Source: Quercus robur (taxonomy: Eukaryota > Streptophyta > Magnoliopsida > Fagales > Fagaceae). Taken from it: DNA of 64,000 nucleotides. Both the position numbers and the translations under genes were made by a program. The DNA is taken from assembly GCF_932294415.1 (NCBI RefSeq), contig NC_065535.1:94814862-94878861 (forward strand), in the 5' to 3' direction. Numbering within the stretch: the first letter of the stretch is position 1; the number at the start of each line of letters is the position of its first letter. Under the pieces are notes generated by a model, which was given only the letters and a program-made list of their open reading frames with translations, was not told the DNA's origin and made no database searches. Of this stretch, positions 13,131 to 23,535 are shown piece by piece.

Positions 13131-13357
13131 GAAATCCTTTGTTCTAGGAGTGCTGTAGACATTTTGTCCACCCAAAACAGGGAGAATCCTTTAGTCCTGT
13201 TCAGGAATTGAAAAAGATGATTTTCAGTGATGAATTCAACATCTGAGTTTGAATCTTCAATTCTCATGAAATCCTTTGTTCTAGGAGTGCTGCAAGACAT
13301 TTTGTCCACCCAAAACAAGGAGAATCCTTTAGTCCTGTTCAGGAATTGAAAAAGATG
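13084..13357. repeat. 137-bp tandem duplication at JAZ 5' end
   Basis: Two adjacent copies (13084-13220 and 13221-13357) differ at only a few positions. Each contains the start of the JAZ reading frame (ATGAGAATTGAAGATTC on the minus strand). The distal copy has an ATG at 13300 giving MSCSTPRTKDF; the proximal copy has lost one base there, so its equivalent ATG leads into a different frame. Confidence 0.9.
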
Positions 13358-13370
13358 ATTTAAAAAATAA

Positions 13371-13403
<33 letters not shown>

Positions 13404-13707
13404 CATATATATTTTTATAGTAATCTCTCCAGTTTCTAGATTTTGAAATGTAATATATCTTTTTCCCTCATATGTGCTATCACAGACTAAGGAGATTGTA
13501 AGGTTGAATTTATTCAACCATCTAATTGGCTTTATTCCGTGCCAAATTTGCTTGTAATTCAGCATTTAGTAACCCTGTATTTAGGTGGGTTTGATGTAAG
13601 GGTAGTGAGTGAGATAGAGTGAAGATTGCTCAAGAGTGTGCAAGAAAACAGAGACTCGCGGCTGGGACTCGCGGGTGACTCGCGGCTGCAAGCCGCCAGA
13701 CGCAGCA

Positions 13708-13713
13708 CACGTG
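13708..13713. promoter_or_regulatory. G-box CACGTG in 5' LTR
   Basis: A perfect palindromic CACGTG lies in U3, about 410 bp upstream of the distal JAZ ATG (13300) in JAZ orientation. G-boxes bind bHLH factors such as MYC2, which activate JAZ genes. A functional link here is inference only. Confidence 0.5.
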
Positions 13714-13868
13714 CCAAGCATGCTGGAAGATGAACAGTCATGCTAGCTAGAGCACTACAGCACAACTGGCCATACGGTTATCTTGCGACTGGATCTCGCG
13801 ACTTAGTCAAGTCACGAGCCACCCCTGTTTTGTAAAACCTGACGTTTCACATTCCTCTCCCACTCCAG

Positions 13869-13876
13869 TATAAATA
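13869..13876 (+). promoter_or_regulatory. TATA box of 5' LTR
   Basis: TATAAATA follows CACTCCAG and precedes a pyrimidine-rich stretch, as expected for an LTR core promoter. The same word is at 22378-22385 in the 3' LTR. Transcription would start about 30 bp downstream. Confidence 0.7.
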
Positions 13877-14582
13877 CCCCTTTTACCCACGATTGTAAGA
13901 GAGCTTCCAGAGAGAATTTTGAGAGAGAAACCCTAAAGAAAAACCAGATTGATTCACCCACAATCTATACATTAGAGTCTCTTCAAATTCCTCTACTCTC
14001 TTCCTCTCCATTGTCAAATCCTTGAGAAGCATTATACCAAACCTGGTTCTCACCATCATCATCACTGTGAGACAGCTGTTTGGATTTCTGGGAAGCAGTT
14101 AGGAAGGAACCAATCTTCATTGGTTGATGCTGCGGTCTAGTAACAGAATCCGGGAAGCTAGAAAAGAAAAAGGTTCGGCGCAACCTCGTTGGAGCAAGAA
14201 GCTTGGAGGGCTTAGGTGCACTGGGTAGATTAGGCTTGGAGGGTCTATTGCTGTCCATGTATCCCAACTGTATTTTCTAGTGGATTGTTTACCGCTTGGA
14301 GGGCGGCGGAGAGGTTTTACGCCGAGGACTTCGGTTTCCTCTTCGATAACACATCGTGTGTTGTCTTTGTGTTTGCATCTTCCTTCCTCTCTATCTTTGC
14401 CTTTTTATTATCTGCTGTGGATTATATTTTGTTTTGGCTTAGATAGTTTTTACCAATTCCATATTATAGCATATGTTAAGTTTCCACACACTAGTTGTTT
14501 GACATATTGCTTGAATTGGTTAAGTTGTATTTTGGGGGTCTAAACGTTCAAAGGTGTTTATACACGTTTTTGAACTTTCAAT

Positions 14583-14594
14583 TGGTATCAAAGC
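14583..14594 (+). other. Primer binding site
   Basis: TGGTATCAAAGC begins two bases after the 5' LTR and is complementary to the 3' end of initiator tRNA-Met, the usual copia primer. Confidence 0.9.
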
Positions 14595-14659
14595 GGGTAC
14601 ATTTGTTGTGGTTTTATTACCTAAGTGTGATCCTAGACCCCTGTGTTGTGATTGTTGTT

Positions 14660-17600
14660 ATGAAAAATACCATACTGAATTGTAGCTTAAGTATTTGTGA
14701 AAATGACTCTATGCATATGTCTGAAAGGTGTTTTACTAATGATCTCGTAGAGTTGTTAAAAACTAAGAAACATGCTAGAGTATTTGTTCACATGCTGGAA
14801 TATCTTGAAAATCAGAATCATGTCTTACACAGTAGCATATCTGAATCTAAATCATTGATTAAGAAATATAAAAGAAAGTATAGAATGTTGTGTGAGATGA
14901 TTGAGAATCTGAAAATGAAAAATCAATCTGAAAGAAGCATGAAAACTGATGATGAGTTTGTGTTTGAAGGTCAAGAATGTTTGTCACATGTGAACCTATT
15001 TGTGCATACCTCATTGAAGGTGTTTAATGCGTGTTTGTGGTATCTTGACAGTGGGTGTTCTCGCCATATGACAGGGGATAAGTCACTGTTTAAGACACTC
15101 AAAGAAAAGGTTGGTGACTATGTGACCTTTGGTGATGGAAGTCATGCTCAAGTCCTAGGCAAAGGAACCATTGAGATACCTGGTCTGCCGCTGTTGAAAG
15201 ATGTGCTGTACATAAAAGGGCTGAAGGCGAATTTGCTGAGCATCACTCAAATTTGTGATGATGATTTCCTGGTACAATTCTCTAAGAAGGGATGCTTGAT
15301 CATCAATGAAGAGGGGATTCAGGTTTTGGAGGGAAATCGGACTACAGATAACTGTTATGGAATAGTTCCCACGGCACCAATATCATGTAGAAGTGCTCGT
15401 GTGGATATGTTGGAGCTGTGGCATCACAAATTTGGCCATGCCAACTTCAAACAAGTAGCAAAAGTCTCCAAACTTGAAGCAGTCGAGGGACTTCCTAAGT
15501 TTGGAAAAGTGAAGAAGACCGTTTGTGGTGCGTGTCAATTGGGGAAGCAAACTAAGGCAAGTCATCACAAGGTGAATGTGATTGCCACTTCTCGATGCTT
15601 GGAGTTACTTCATGTTGATCTAATGGGGCCTACCAGAACTGAAAGCCTAGGGGGGAAGAGATACATTATGGTCATTGTGGACGACTACTCAAGATACACT
15701 TGGGTTGAATTCCTTAAAGAAAAATCAGAAGCTTGTGAGAGGTTGGAGATTCTGTGCAAGAAACTACAAAACGAAAAAGGGATTCCGATTGCCAAAATTA
15801 GAAGTGATCATGGGAGGGAATTTGAGAACGCAAGATTCGAGTCCTTCTGTGAGAAGAGTGGAATTAAAAGAGAATTTTCAGCTCCCAAAACTCCACAACA
15901 AAATGGAGTGGTAGAGAGAAAAAATCGTGTGATTCAGGAGATGGCAAGAGTCATGTTGCTTAACAAGCAAATACCTCAAAAATTTTGGGGAGAAGCTGAC
16001 AACACCTCGTGTCACATTGGCAATAGGATTTTCTTTCGAGTTGGTACAAAGAAGACTGCCTATGAGATATGGAATGGGAAGAAGCCTAAAGTGAAGTATT
16101 TCCGGGTGTTTGGAAGTAAATGCTATATCCTAAATGATCGGGAGAATCTTGGGAAGTTTGATGCGCGAAGTGATGAGGGTATTTTTCTTGGGTACTCTAC
16201 TACAAGTCAAGCGTATAGAGTGTTTAACAAGAGAACAAAGACTGTGATGGAGTCCATAAATGTCAAGATTGATGATGCCTTATCTAAGGTGGAAACGATT
16301 GATGATGTAGAAGGGCCGAGCACCAAAGAGCCCGATGTTGAGGTAGAAGCTTTGGATATAGAAGGTGAAGAACCTATACCAGAAGTAGAATCGACTCCCA
16401 TCAACCCAAGAATGGAAACGAGATCGATGTCTAGAACATCAAGCCCTCTTACTCCTCCGGAAGTTCATCCTCCTATCTCTCGTAGTGATGAAGTTTCCAT
16501 TTCAAAAAGGCCATCTTCAAGAGTTATCAAGAATCATCCGGAAAGTAACATCATAGGATCTCTTGATGACGATCTTCGCCTCAGGAAAGGAAACATTCTG
16601 CTAGCTAATCATGTAACATATCACTGCTATCTTGCACAGTTTGAACCAAAAAGGGTTGAAGAGGCTCTTCAAGATGAGAATTGGGTTGAGTCAATGCATG
16701 AAGAGCTGAATCAGTTTGTGAGGAATGATGTGTGGGAACTTGCTCCAAGGCCTGAGAACGTTCATGTTATAGGCACAAAATGGATTTTTAAAAACAAAAC
16801 TGATGAAGATGGAGAGATAATTCGAAACAAATCTCGGTTAGTAGCTCAAGGATACACTCAAGTAGAAGGAGTAGATTTTGATGAATCTTTCACTCCGGTG
16901 GCAAGACTCGAATCCATTCGAATCCTCATGTCCATTGCGTGCACTTTGAATTTCAAACTTTATCAAATGGATGTAAAGTGCGCATTTCTGAATGGATATC
17001 TAAATGAAGAAGTATTTGTTGAGCAACCAAAAGGATTTGAGGATCCTCATTTTCCAGATCATGTATTAAGATTGAAGAAAGCCCTTTATGGCTTAAAACA
17101 AGCGCCTAGAGCATGGTACGATCGTCTTACACATTATCTTCTAGATAGAGGTTTCAAAAGAGGATATGCCGACAGAACTCTGTTTGTCAAAAATGATGAA
17201 GATTATCTCCTTGTGGCACAAGTCTATGTTGATGATATAGTGTTTGGGGCAACCATCGAAGATCGTGCTACTGAATTTTCTGAGGAGATGAAGAAGGAGT
17301 TTGAGATGAGTATGGTGGGGGAACTCACATTTTTCTTGGGTCTTCAAGTCAAACAACAAAAGGAGGACATATTTGTATCTCAAGAGAAGTATGCCAGAAA
17401 CATTGTCAAGAAGTTTGGACTAGACTCCAAAAAACATGCCTCCACTCCCATGAGCTCATCCACTAAACTGAATGTTGATTCATCTGGAGTCGAAGTAAGT
17501 CCTACATTGTATAGGAGCATCATAGGGAGTTTGCTCTACCTTACAGCTAGTAGACCGGACATTACTTTCAGTGTGGGCGTTTGTGCCAGGTACCAAGCTA

Positions 17601-18169
17601 ATCCGAAGGAATCTCATCTGACTGCTGCTAAGCGAATCATTCGATATGTGAATGGTACTGCAAACTATGGTCTGTGGTATTCAAAAGATTCAAATGCTTG
17701 TCTTGCTGGGTATTCAGATGCTGACTGGGCTGGCAGTGTAGACGATCGGAAAAGCACTTCAGGCGGCTGTTTCTATCTTGGTAACAATCTTGTCTCGTGG
17801 ATGAGCAAGAAGCAAAATTCAGTGTCTCTATCTACTGCAGAAGCAGAATACATCGCTGCTGGAAGTTGCTGCACTCAGCTTCTTTGGATGAAGAAATTAC
17901 TTCATGACTATGGAATTCTTCAAGAAACGATGTGTGTCTTCTGTGACAACACCAGTGCCATCAATCTTTCCAAGAATCCTGTCCAGCATTCAAAATCTAA
18001 ACACATAGAGATACGTTACCATTTCATTCGGGATTTGGTAGAGGAAAGAGTTGTGTGTCTTGAGTTCATACACACCGACAATCAAAAGGCGGACATCTTC
18101 ACCAAGCCTCTCGATGGTCCACGGTTTGAATCACTCCGTAAGACCATTGGTGTTGGTACAATTCCTTGA
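14660..18169 (+). CDS. Ty1/copia pol polyprotein (no gag capsid)
   Basis: An open frame of 1169 residues from ATG 14660 to TGA 18167-18169; the frame is also open back into the LTR, but 14660 is the first ATG after the primer site. Residues 1-125 hold a lysine-rich, partly coiled-coil segment where gag would be expected, with no CCHC knuckle. Aspartic protease motif [13 protein letters not shown] is near 127-139. Integrase zinc finger H-H-C-C (HHKFGH...CGACQLGK) lies around 252-293, and catalytic D-D-E at LLHVDLMGP (~318), RSDHGREF (~383) and GVVERKNR (~418). Reverse transcriptase spans about 670-910 with [24 protein letters not shown] and YVDDIVFG. RNase H has GYSDADWAG and [11 protein letters not shown], ending near 1165. 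No internal stop or frameshift is seen, so pol looks potentially functional, while particle formation would need gag from elsewhere. Confidence 0.95.
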   Translation: MKNTILNCSLSICENDSMHMSERCFTNDLVELLKTKKHARVFVHMLEYLENQNHVLHSSISESKSLIKKYKRKYRMLCEMIENLKMKNQSERSMKTDDEFVFEGQECLSHVNLFVHTSLKVFNACLWYLDSGCSRHMTGDKSLFKTLKEKVGDYVTFGDGSHAQVLGKGTIEIPGLPLLKDVLYIKGLKANLLSITQICDDDFLVQFSKKGCLIINEEGIQVLEGNRTTDNCYGIVPTAPISCRSARVDMLELWHHKFGHANFKQVAKVSKLEAVEGLPKFGKVKKTVCGACQLGKQTKASHHKVNVIATSRCLELLHVDLMGPTRTESLGGKRYIMVIVDDYSRYTWVEFLKEKSEACERLEILCKKLQNEKGIPIAKIRSDHGREFENARFESFCEKSGIKREFSAPKTPQQNGVVERKNRVIQEMARVMLLNKQIPQKFWGEADNTSCHIGNRIFFRVGTKKTAYEIWNGKKPKVKYFRVFGSKCYILNDRENLGKFDARSDEGIFLGYSTTSQAYRVFNKRTKTVMESINVKIDDALSKVETIDDVEGPSTKEPDVEVEALDIEGEEPIPEVESTPINPRMETRSMSRTSSPLTPPEVHPPISRSDEVSISKRPSSRVIKNHPESNIIGSLDDDLRLRKGNILLANHVTYHCYLAQFEPKRVEEALQDENWVESMHEELNQFVRNDVWELAPRPENVHVIGTKWIFKNKTDEDGEIIRNKSRLVAQGYTQVEGVDFDESFTPVARLESIRILMSIACTLNFKLYQMDVKCAFLNGYLNEEVFVEQPKGFEDPHFPDHVLRLKKALYGLKQAPRAWYDRLTHYLLDRGFKRGYADRTLFVKNDEDYLLVAQVYVDDIVFGATIEDRATEFSEEMKKEFEMSMVGELTFFLGLQVKQQKEDIFVSQEKYARNIVKKFGLDSKKHASTPMSSSTKLNVDSSGVEVSPTLYRSIIGSLLYLTASRPDITFSVGVCARYQANPKESHLTAAKRIIRYVNGTANYGLWYSKDSNACLAGYSDADWAGSVDDRKSTSGGCFYLGNNLVSWMSKKQNSVSLSTAEAEYIAAGSCCTQLLWMKKLLHDYGILQETMCVFCDNTSAINLSKNPVQHSKSKHIEIRYHFIRDLVEERVVCLEFIHTDNQKADIFTKPLDGPRFESLRKTIGVGTIP

Positions 18170-20152
18170 CTCTCTTGTGTGTTGTGTGCTTCACATATTT
18201 ATAATATGATAAGTTTGTTTGTGTTGGGGCACACACTTCTTTGTTAGCTCTTTGTGCAACATGTTTATTGTTTGTTTGTCCATTTGTGAATTCTGTTGGT
18301 TCTTTCTTTGTTTGTTCAAACATTTTCTTCTTATATGTCAAAAATCCAAAAATCACATAAAAAATTAGAAAATCAAAAAGCTTGATTGACATTGTTGAGT
18401 TTTTGTCTCAAAACTTGTTTTGCCTTGTACCTTTGTGCTAATGGCTTTGTGCATTTTCGAGCATTGCTTGTTTTCATGCACTCATATCTATGTGGGAGAA
18501 ATCTTGAAATCTTTGTGATTGTTGTAAATAGATCTTCAAACTTGTCATGAATGATTAGTGAATGGTTTTGTTGATCTAGAGACATGCATAGACTTGTGTC
18601 TATATATCTTCCCACTCTTTATTTTTGTTTTGCTAAAAGAGCTCACCAAATGTAAATCTCCAAATGAAAAGAGATATTGAGTTGCAAAAGCCTGTCACAC
18701 ATTCTAGTATTTGACTAGGAAAAAGGGTAAGCGACCTTATATTAAAGTGAATGTTTATTCAAAAAGCCAAAGCCTTGTTCTTTAAAGTGAATTGTCATAT
18801 ATCACTCTCACAATGAGAAATGATTACCTCAAAAGATCAAAAAGATCAAATGTTTTGATTGAAAGTGGAGTCAAATGTTAAGCTCCAAGTTATGTTATCA
18901 AGTTGTGTGGGAGGTCATATATACATATTTCTATAATTGAGATGGGTCACGTGATCTAGTACTAATTGTGTATGCCTTGATTGAATTGATCATTGAAGCT
19001 TCACATTAGACGATGGACTATCTCATTGTTGATATCCACACACAACACACAAGTTTATGTTCAATAAATGTCATATTCATTTGTGTGATTGTACTTGATG
19101 AAATGTGTTTTCACATGCTCAATCTTTGTTAATTCAAGCACAAAAAGATTTTTGAGTGTTTTAGGTGTTTTTGGAAAGTATTTTGTTTGAAAAATCTGAA
19201 AATTTCAAAAATCCTGTTTTGCCCTGTTTTGGCGGCTCAGTCGCGGGTATGTCAAGTCGCGTGCCTCAATCGCGTCTTCGCGGGTCATTTTTGGCGGCTT
19301 GTTCGCGAGTGGAAGGTCCAGTCGTGCGGTTTACTCAGAGATTTTCGCGGCTCAGCTCGCGACTCACTCGCGGGTAGACCTTCCAGTCGCGAAAAATACT
19401 TAGAAAAATTTTTCAAATTTTTGTCCTTGAGTGTTTTGGCGGCTTGATCTGGCGACTTTTTGGCGACTCGTTTCAGTCGCGAAAATCGCGTGTTTTGGAA
19501 ATACAGGGGCAGTTTTTTTTTAAATTTTTTGTTTTTCCCTCGATCTTTTTGTGACTGTTCATTGTCTTTCTCATCTGCTCTTACCCATTCACACCGTGCC
19601 TCCATTTTCGATCTCCATTGTTTGTCTCTTTTCAGCTCAAAATCATCGAGTAACAGGTATAGTTTTCTGCTTTGAAGTCTATTCTACTTGTTGTTATGGT
19701 TTTCCCTCTAGATTATTCGCATTTGATTGTGATTTTGAAATGGGTTTTTAGCTCAGCTACTAATCTTTGTCCATGCTTAGCTTATGGAAACTTTTGTTTC
19801 TGTTTTGAGCTATTTTATATTGCTGATTTTGTTCTTCATCATGTGCTTAGCTAGGGTTAGCGATTTTTGTCTGATCTGCTGTTGATGTGGTGTTTCGAAA
19901 TGATCCTGTGTGGTATCCTGCTGATGTGTTGTTGAATGTGGGTTCTTTTTCAGCTGATTGTGTGGTTTTATTTTGTCTACCTCTACTGTGTTGTTCAATT
20001 TGGGCCATTTGTGTCCTTCATTGCTATTTTTGGGCTATTTTCATCTAGCTATTAGGGTTTCTTCATTGTCCCTAAATTTCCACTAACCCACTGCTAATAA
20101 AGTCTGTTGGATTGTGTTCTGCCATTTCTCTTGTTCATAATACAGACTAGTC
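18170..20152 (+). other. Long non-coding spacer of the retrotransposon
   Basis: About 2 kb between pol and the extra ORF. The first kilobase is AT-rich with many TTGTG/TTTGTT words. Positions 19228-19500 form a GC-rich island with 11 TCGCG words, described separately. From 19500 to 20152 it is T-rich and leader-like. I see no conserved coding sequence; short open frames here overlap in several frames and look accidental. Confidence 0.7.
19228..19500 (+). repeat. TCGCG-rich module resembling the LTR U3
   Basis: Eleven TCGCG words occur in about 270 bp, in contexts such as CTCGCGAC, CTCGCGGGT and GTCAAGTCGCG. The same contexts, including CCCTGTTTTG and GTCAAG(T/C)C, occur in U3 of both LTRs. 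It looks like a diverged, iterated copy of a U3 module. Confidence 0.75.
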
Positions 20153-21247
20153 ATGTCACCATTCAAGAAAGCTGCTGTGAAAGGAGGTAGTTCCAAAGGG
20201 AAGGAACCAGTAATTGATGTTGATGATTACCCACCTCAAACAAAAGGGACTCGCTCCTCATCAAAGAGTTTCGATCCCAACAAGTTCAGATCATATGTAG
20301 CCTATCAGTCTTATGAGAATTTCTTTCTACATGCCAAACCATTACTAGAAAGAGTTTTGGATCAGTCCTCACTTCATGACACTGACATTCCGAAATGGTT
20401 TGCTCACAAGGATTGGAATTACCTTCTCTCTGATCCGGATGATGCGTATGAAGAGTTGGTAAAAGAATTTTATGCTAACGCAATTGTGGAAGGAGATGAA
20501 CTTAAGTGCTGGGTTCGGAAAAAGAACTTTTCTGTCTCTCCTACATATCTGGCAGAAATTCTTCACATCAACAGACCAATTTTCCGACATTCACCGGTTT
20601 ATGATGATCTCTGTCCTGATGAGGAGCTTCTCAAAGAAAGTCTTGGTCAAGACTTGGAGTTCTCACCCAATGGAAAATCCATCAGTGTTTCCTCTCTTTC
20701 TCCAAAACTGAGAGTGCTTACAATTGTGATGTTTCACAATTTGTACCCTTTATCAAGCACTGGGTATATGAACCTCGGACGTGCTTTGTTTCTTCATGAT
20801 CTAATCTCTGATGTGGAAATAGACATCTGTGCTCACATCTTTCATGTTCTGCGCAAAACGGTTCTTCGAACTGAGTCTCGGATATGCGTTCCTTTCTGCA
20901 GTCTCATTTCACGGATCTTGAAGCTCAAGGGAATTTATCCAACGGCAGACGAATCTCCTATCTCCAAACCAAGTCCAATCAACATGCGTACATTCAATGT
21001 AAGCATTGGACATAGTCGGAAGAGAGCCAAACCAGAAACTTCTGCATCTCACAGTGGCTCTCAGTTCAGCACTCTCTCCCTAGATGAGAAACTTGATCGC
21101 ATTGTATCCTCTGTCCACGAGTTGAATACAAAGATGTCTGGACTCACAGCTTCTCTACACCATCAAAGCACTCGATGGGATATGAAGTTTACTTCTCTTC
21201 AAACTCAATTGGATCAAATTCAGAGAAAGCTGGAAGAGGATGAATAG
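20153..21247 (+). CDS. Additional retrotransposon ORF (putative plant transposon protein domain)
   Basis: A 364-residue protein in sense orientation downstream of pol. The N-terminus is basic and low in complexity (SPFKKAAVKGGSSKGKEP). Residues about 40-260 resemble the domain annotated in plants as putative plant transposon protein: SFDPNKFRSYVAYQSYENF, WVRKKNFSVSPTYLAEIL, then helices with HNLYPLSSTGYMNLGRALF. The C-terminus (about 320-362) is a predicted coiled coil, LDEKLDRIVSSVHELNTKM onward. There is no signal peptide or transmembrane helix, so it is not an obvious envelope protein despite its env-like position. Its role is unknown; capture by the element followed by retention of an intact frame suggests use. 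It ends just before the polypurine tracts. Confidence 0.75.
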   Translation: MSPFKKAAVKGGSSKGKEPVIDVDDYPPQTKGTRSSSKSFDPNKFRSYVAYQSYENFFLHAKPLLERVLDQSSLHDTDIPKWFAHKDWNYLLSDPDDAYEELVKEFYANAIVEGDELKCWVRKKNFSVSPTYLAEILHINRPIFRHSPVYDDLCPDEELLKESLGQDLEFSPNGKSISVSSLSPKLRVLTIVMFHNLYPLSSTGYMNLGRALFLHDLISDVEIDICAHIFHVLRKTVLRTESRICVPFCSLISRILKLKGIYPTADESPISKPSPINMRTFNVSIGHSRKRAKPETSASHSGSQFSTLSLDEKLDRIVSSVHELNTKMSGLTASLHHQSTRWDMKFTSLQTQLDQIQRKLEEDE

Positions 21248-21265
21248 CCTATTCCATGACAAAAA

Positions 21266-21982
21266 GGGGGAGTGATAAGCATGATCAGAGGGGGAGGATA
21301 TTACCTAAGGGGGAGTGTCTTTACATTCTTCTTCAGTTTAAGTTTTCACTTTAAGTTGATATATTGTGTTTTGTAAACTGTTATTCAGGATGTTTTTGTG
21401 TTTTGTACCCATGTGCTTTTGTAAGCTTTTAGGGTTAATGTTTTATGCATAGTTTGTAGGCTTTATGGTATGTACCTTGCTTAATGCAGCCTTTATGCTA
21501 TGTTGAAATCAGTACTTTAATCTAAATGTTCTGCATTTTGGTTTATGTACTGTCACTCTTGTGCCCTTGTAGGATTGTTCCTAGATGCATATACCTTGTG
21601 TGTTATGCATTGGTTGAGTGTTGAGCATACAAGTGACTTGCCTTGTGCTTGTTAACTTGTATGTCCGTGTGTTCATTCCAAGTGTGAATGAGCACTGTGA
21701 TCACTACCTTGTGGTGTTCACTTGGTTGATCAAGCCATGGTTTGTTTCTTAACTCCATCTTTGCTTGATCACATATTACCTGTTTCATATGCATTTATAA
21801 TTTTCTGCTTACAATGATCATGGTGTATTGTTGTGTTTCAGGAGTATTTTGTTCATATGATTCAAGTGCTTCACAGCTTCTAGAGTTAGGTGTGAGTGAG
21901 TTTTGTTCAACTGTTCCCAACTCACATGTTAAGTCTAGAGTCTGTTTTAGGGTTTTGTCACGGAATAGCCAAAGGGGGAGAT
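21266..21982 (+). other. Polypurine tracts (three upstream copies plus the 3' PPT)
   Basis: GGGGGAG occurs in AAAAAGGGGGAGTG (about 21261-21274), AGAGGGGGAGG (about 21287-21297), TAAGGGGGAGTG (about 21306-21317) and AAAGGGGGAGA (21971-21981) directly before the 3' LTR. The last is the plus-strand priming site; the cluster right after the ORF could be secondary tracts. About 650 bp of T-rich DNA lies between. Confidence 0.7.
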
Positions 21983-23087
21983 TGTAAGGTTGAATTTATT
22001 CAACCATCTAATTGGCTTTATTCCGTGCCAAATTTGCTTGTAATTCAGCATTTAGTAACCCTGTATTTAGGTGGGTTTGATGTAAGGGTAGTGAGTGAGA
22101 TAGAGTGAAGATTGCTCAAGAGTGTGCAAGAAAACAGAGACTCGCGGCTGGGACTTGCGGGTGACTCGCGGCTGCAAGCCGCCAGACGCAGCACACGTGC
22201 CAAGCATGCTGGAAGATGAACAGTCATGCTAGCTGGAGCACTACAGGACAAAACAGGACAACTAGCCATACGGTTATCTCGCGACTGGATCTCGCGACTT
22301 AGTCAAGCCGCGAGGTCAAGCCGCGAGCCACCCCTGTTTTGTAAAACCTGACGTTTCACATTCCTCTCCCACTTTAGTATAAATACCCCTTTTACCCACG
22401 ATTGTAAGAGAGCTTCCAGAGAGAATTTTGAGAGAGAAACCCTAAAGAAAAACCAGATTGATTCACCCACAATCTATACATTAGAGTCTTCAAATTCCTC
22501 TACTCTCTTCCTCTCCATTGTCAAATCCATGAGAGGCATTATACCAAACCTGGTTCTCACCATCATCATCACTGTGAGACAGCTGTTTGGATTTCTGGGA
22601 AGCAGTTAGGAAGGAACCAATCTTCATTGGTTGATGCTACGGTCTAGTAGCGGAATCCGGGAAGCTAGAAAAGAAAAAGGTTCGGCGCAACCTCGTTGGA
22701 GCAAGAAGCTTGGAGAGCTTAGGTGCACTGGGTAGATTAGGCTTGGAGGGTCTATTGCTGTCCATGTATCCCAACTGTATTTTCTAGTGGATTGTTTACC
22801 GCTTGGAGGGCGGCGGAGAGGTTTTACGCCGAGGACTTTGGTTTCCTCTTCGATAACACATCGCGTGTTGTCTTTGTGTTTGCATCTTCCTTCCTCTCTA
22901 TCTTTGCCTTTTTATTATCTGCTGTGGATTATATTTTGTTTTGGCTTAGATAGTTTTTACCAATTCCATATTATAGCATATGTTAAGTTTCCGCACACTA
23001 GTTGTTTGACATATTGCTTGAATTGGTTAAGTTGTATTTTGGGGGTCTAAACGTTCAAAGGTGTTTATACACGTTTTTGAACTTTCA
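21983..23087 (+). repeat. 3' LTR
   Basis: 1105 bp, same ends as the 5' LTR. It has extra 10-bp (ACAAAACAGG-like) and 13-bp (CGAGGTCAAGCCG-like) segments that duplicate their neighbours. TATA box at 22378-22385. Confidence 0.95.
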
Positions 23088-23092
23088 GAGAT

Positions 23093-23491
23093 CACTTGGG
23101 ATTAAATTGTAATACCATAGTTCAGCAAGAGAGAGATGTGATGGCTCAAAAATATATGCCAGAGAGAAGTTCTATTATCAAAGACATCTATAAATTGCAG
23201 TAAGAGTGAAGAAGACTAGACTTGGTATCATATGCAGTATGCTTAAATTCCTTCACCCCCTTACATAATTGCGTGTATGTAGACAGCTTCTAGTACAACC
23301 ATTACATCCAACGGATAATTTGAAGACTCAATAAAAGTAATTTTTCTAAAATATTTGAAAGAAAAATTAAGAAAATATATATCTAATTAGATTTGGACTC
23401 AAGAGTTACACCACTCCCACCCCACCTCTAAATTAATATTATTTTTTGAAATTCCTTTATTATAAGAAAAATATATAAGACTTATTAGACA

Positions 23492-23535
<44 letters not shown>

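Larger units (their letters stand above)
13497..14580 (+). repeat. 5' LTR
   Basis: 1084 bp, TG...CA ends. U3 carries several CTCGCGG/TCGCGAC words (about 13656-13800), a CACGTG G-box (13708-13713) and a TATA box. Identical in layout to the 3' LTR except for 10-bp, 13-bp and 2-bp indels and 18 substitutions. Confidence 0.95.
13497..23087 (+). mobile_element. Full-length Ty1/copia LTR retrotransposon (SIRE-type)
   Basis: A 9591-bp element bounded by LTRs 13497-14580 and 21983-23087, both starting TGTAAGG and ending TTTCA. It is flanked by the 5-bp target duplication GAGAT (13492-13496 and 23088-23092). The order is LTR, primer binding site, pol, long spacer, extra ORF, polypurine tracts, LTR. 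Pol order protease-integrase-RT-RNase H defines Ty1/copia; the long spacer plus extra ORF suggests the SIRE/Maximus lineage. Gag capsid and zinc-knuckle sequence are not found. The two LTRs differ by 18 substitutions and three indels by my manual alignment, so insertion is fairly recent. The pre-insertion site joins 13496 to 23093 upstream of the JAZ gene. Confidence 0.95.

Noticed and set aside
13559-14543. Cysteine/serine-rich frames in the LTR, repeated at 22045-23050
   Set aside because: Conserved only because the two LTRs are copies; they cross promoter elements and lack protein similarity.
14495-14659. In-frame extension of pol into the LTR
   Set aside because: It would start upstream of the LTR end and primer site; the first ATG after the leader is at 14660.
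20153-21247. Reading the additional ORF as an envelope gene
   Set aside because: No signal peptide, no transmembrane helix and no glycoprotein-like cysteines; it matches a plant transposon-protein type domain instead.
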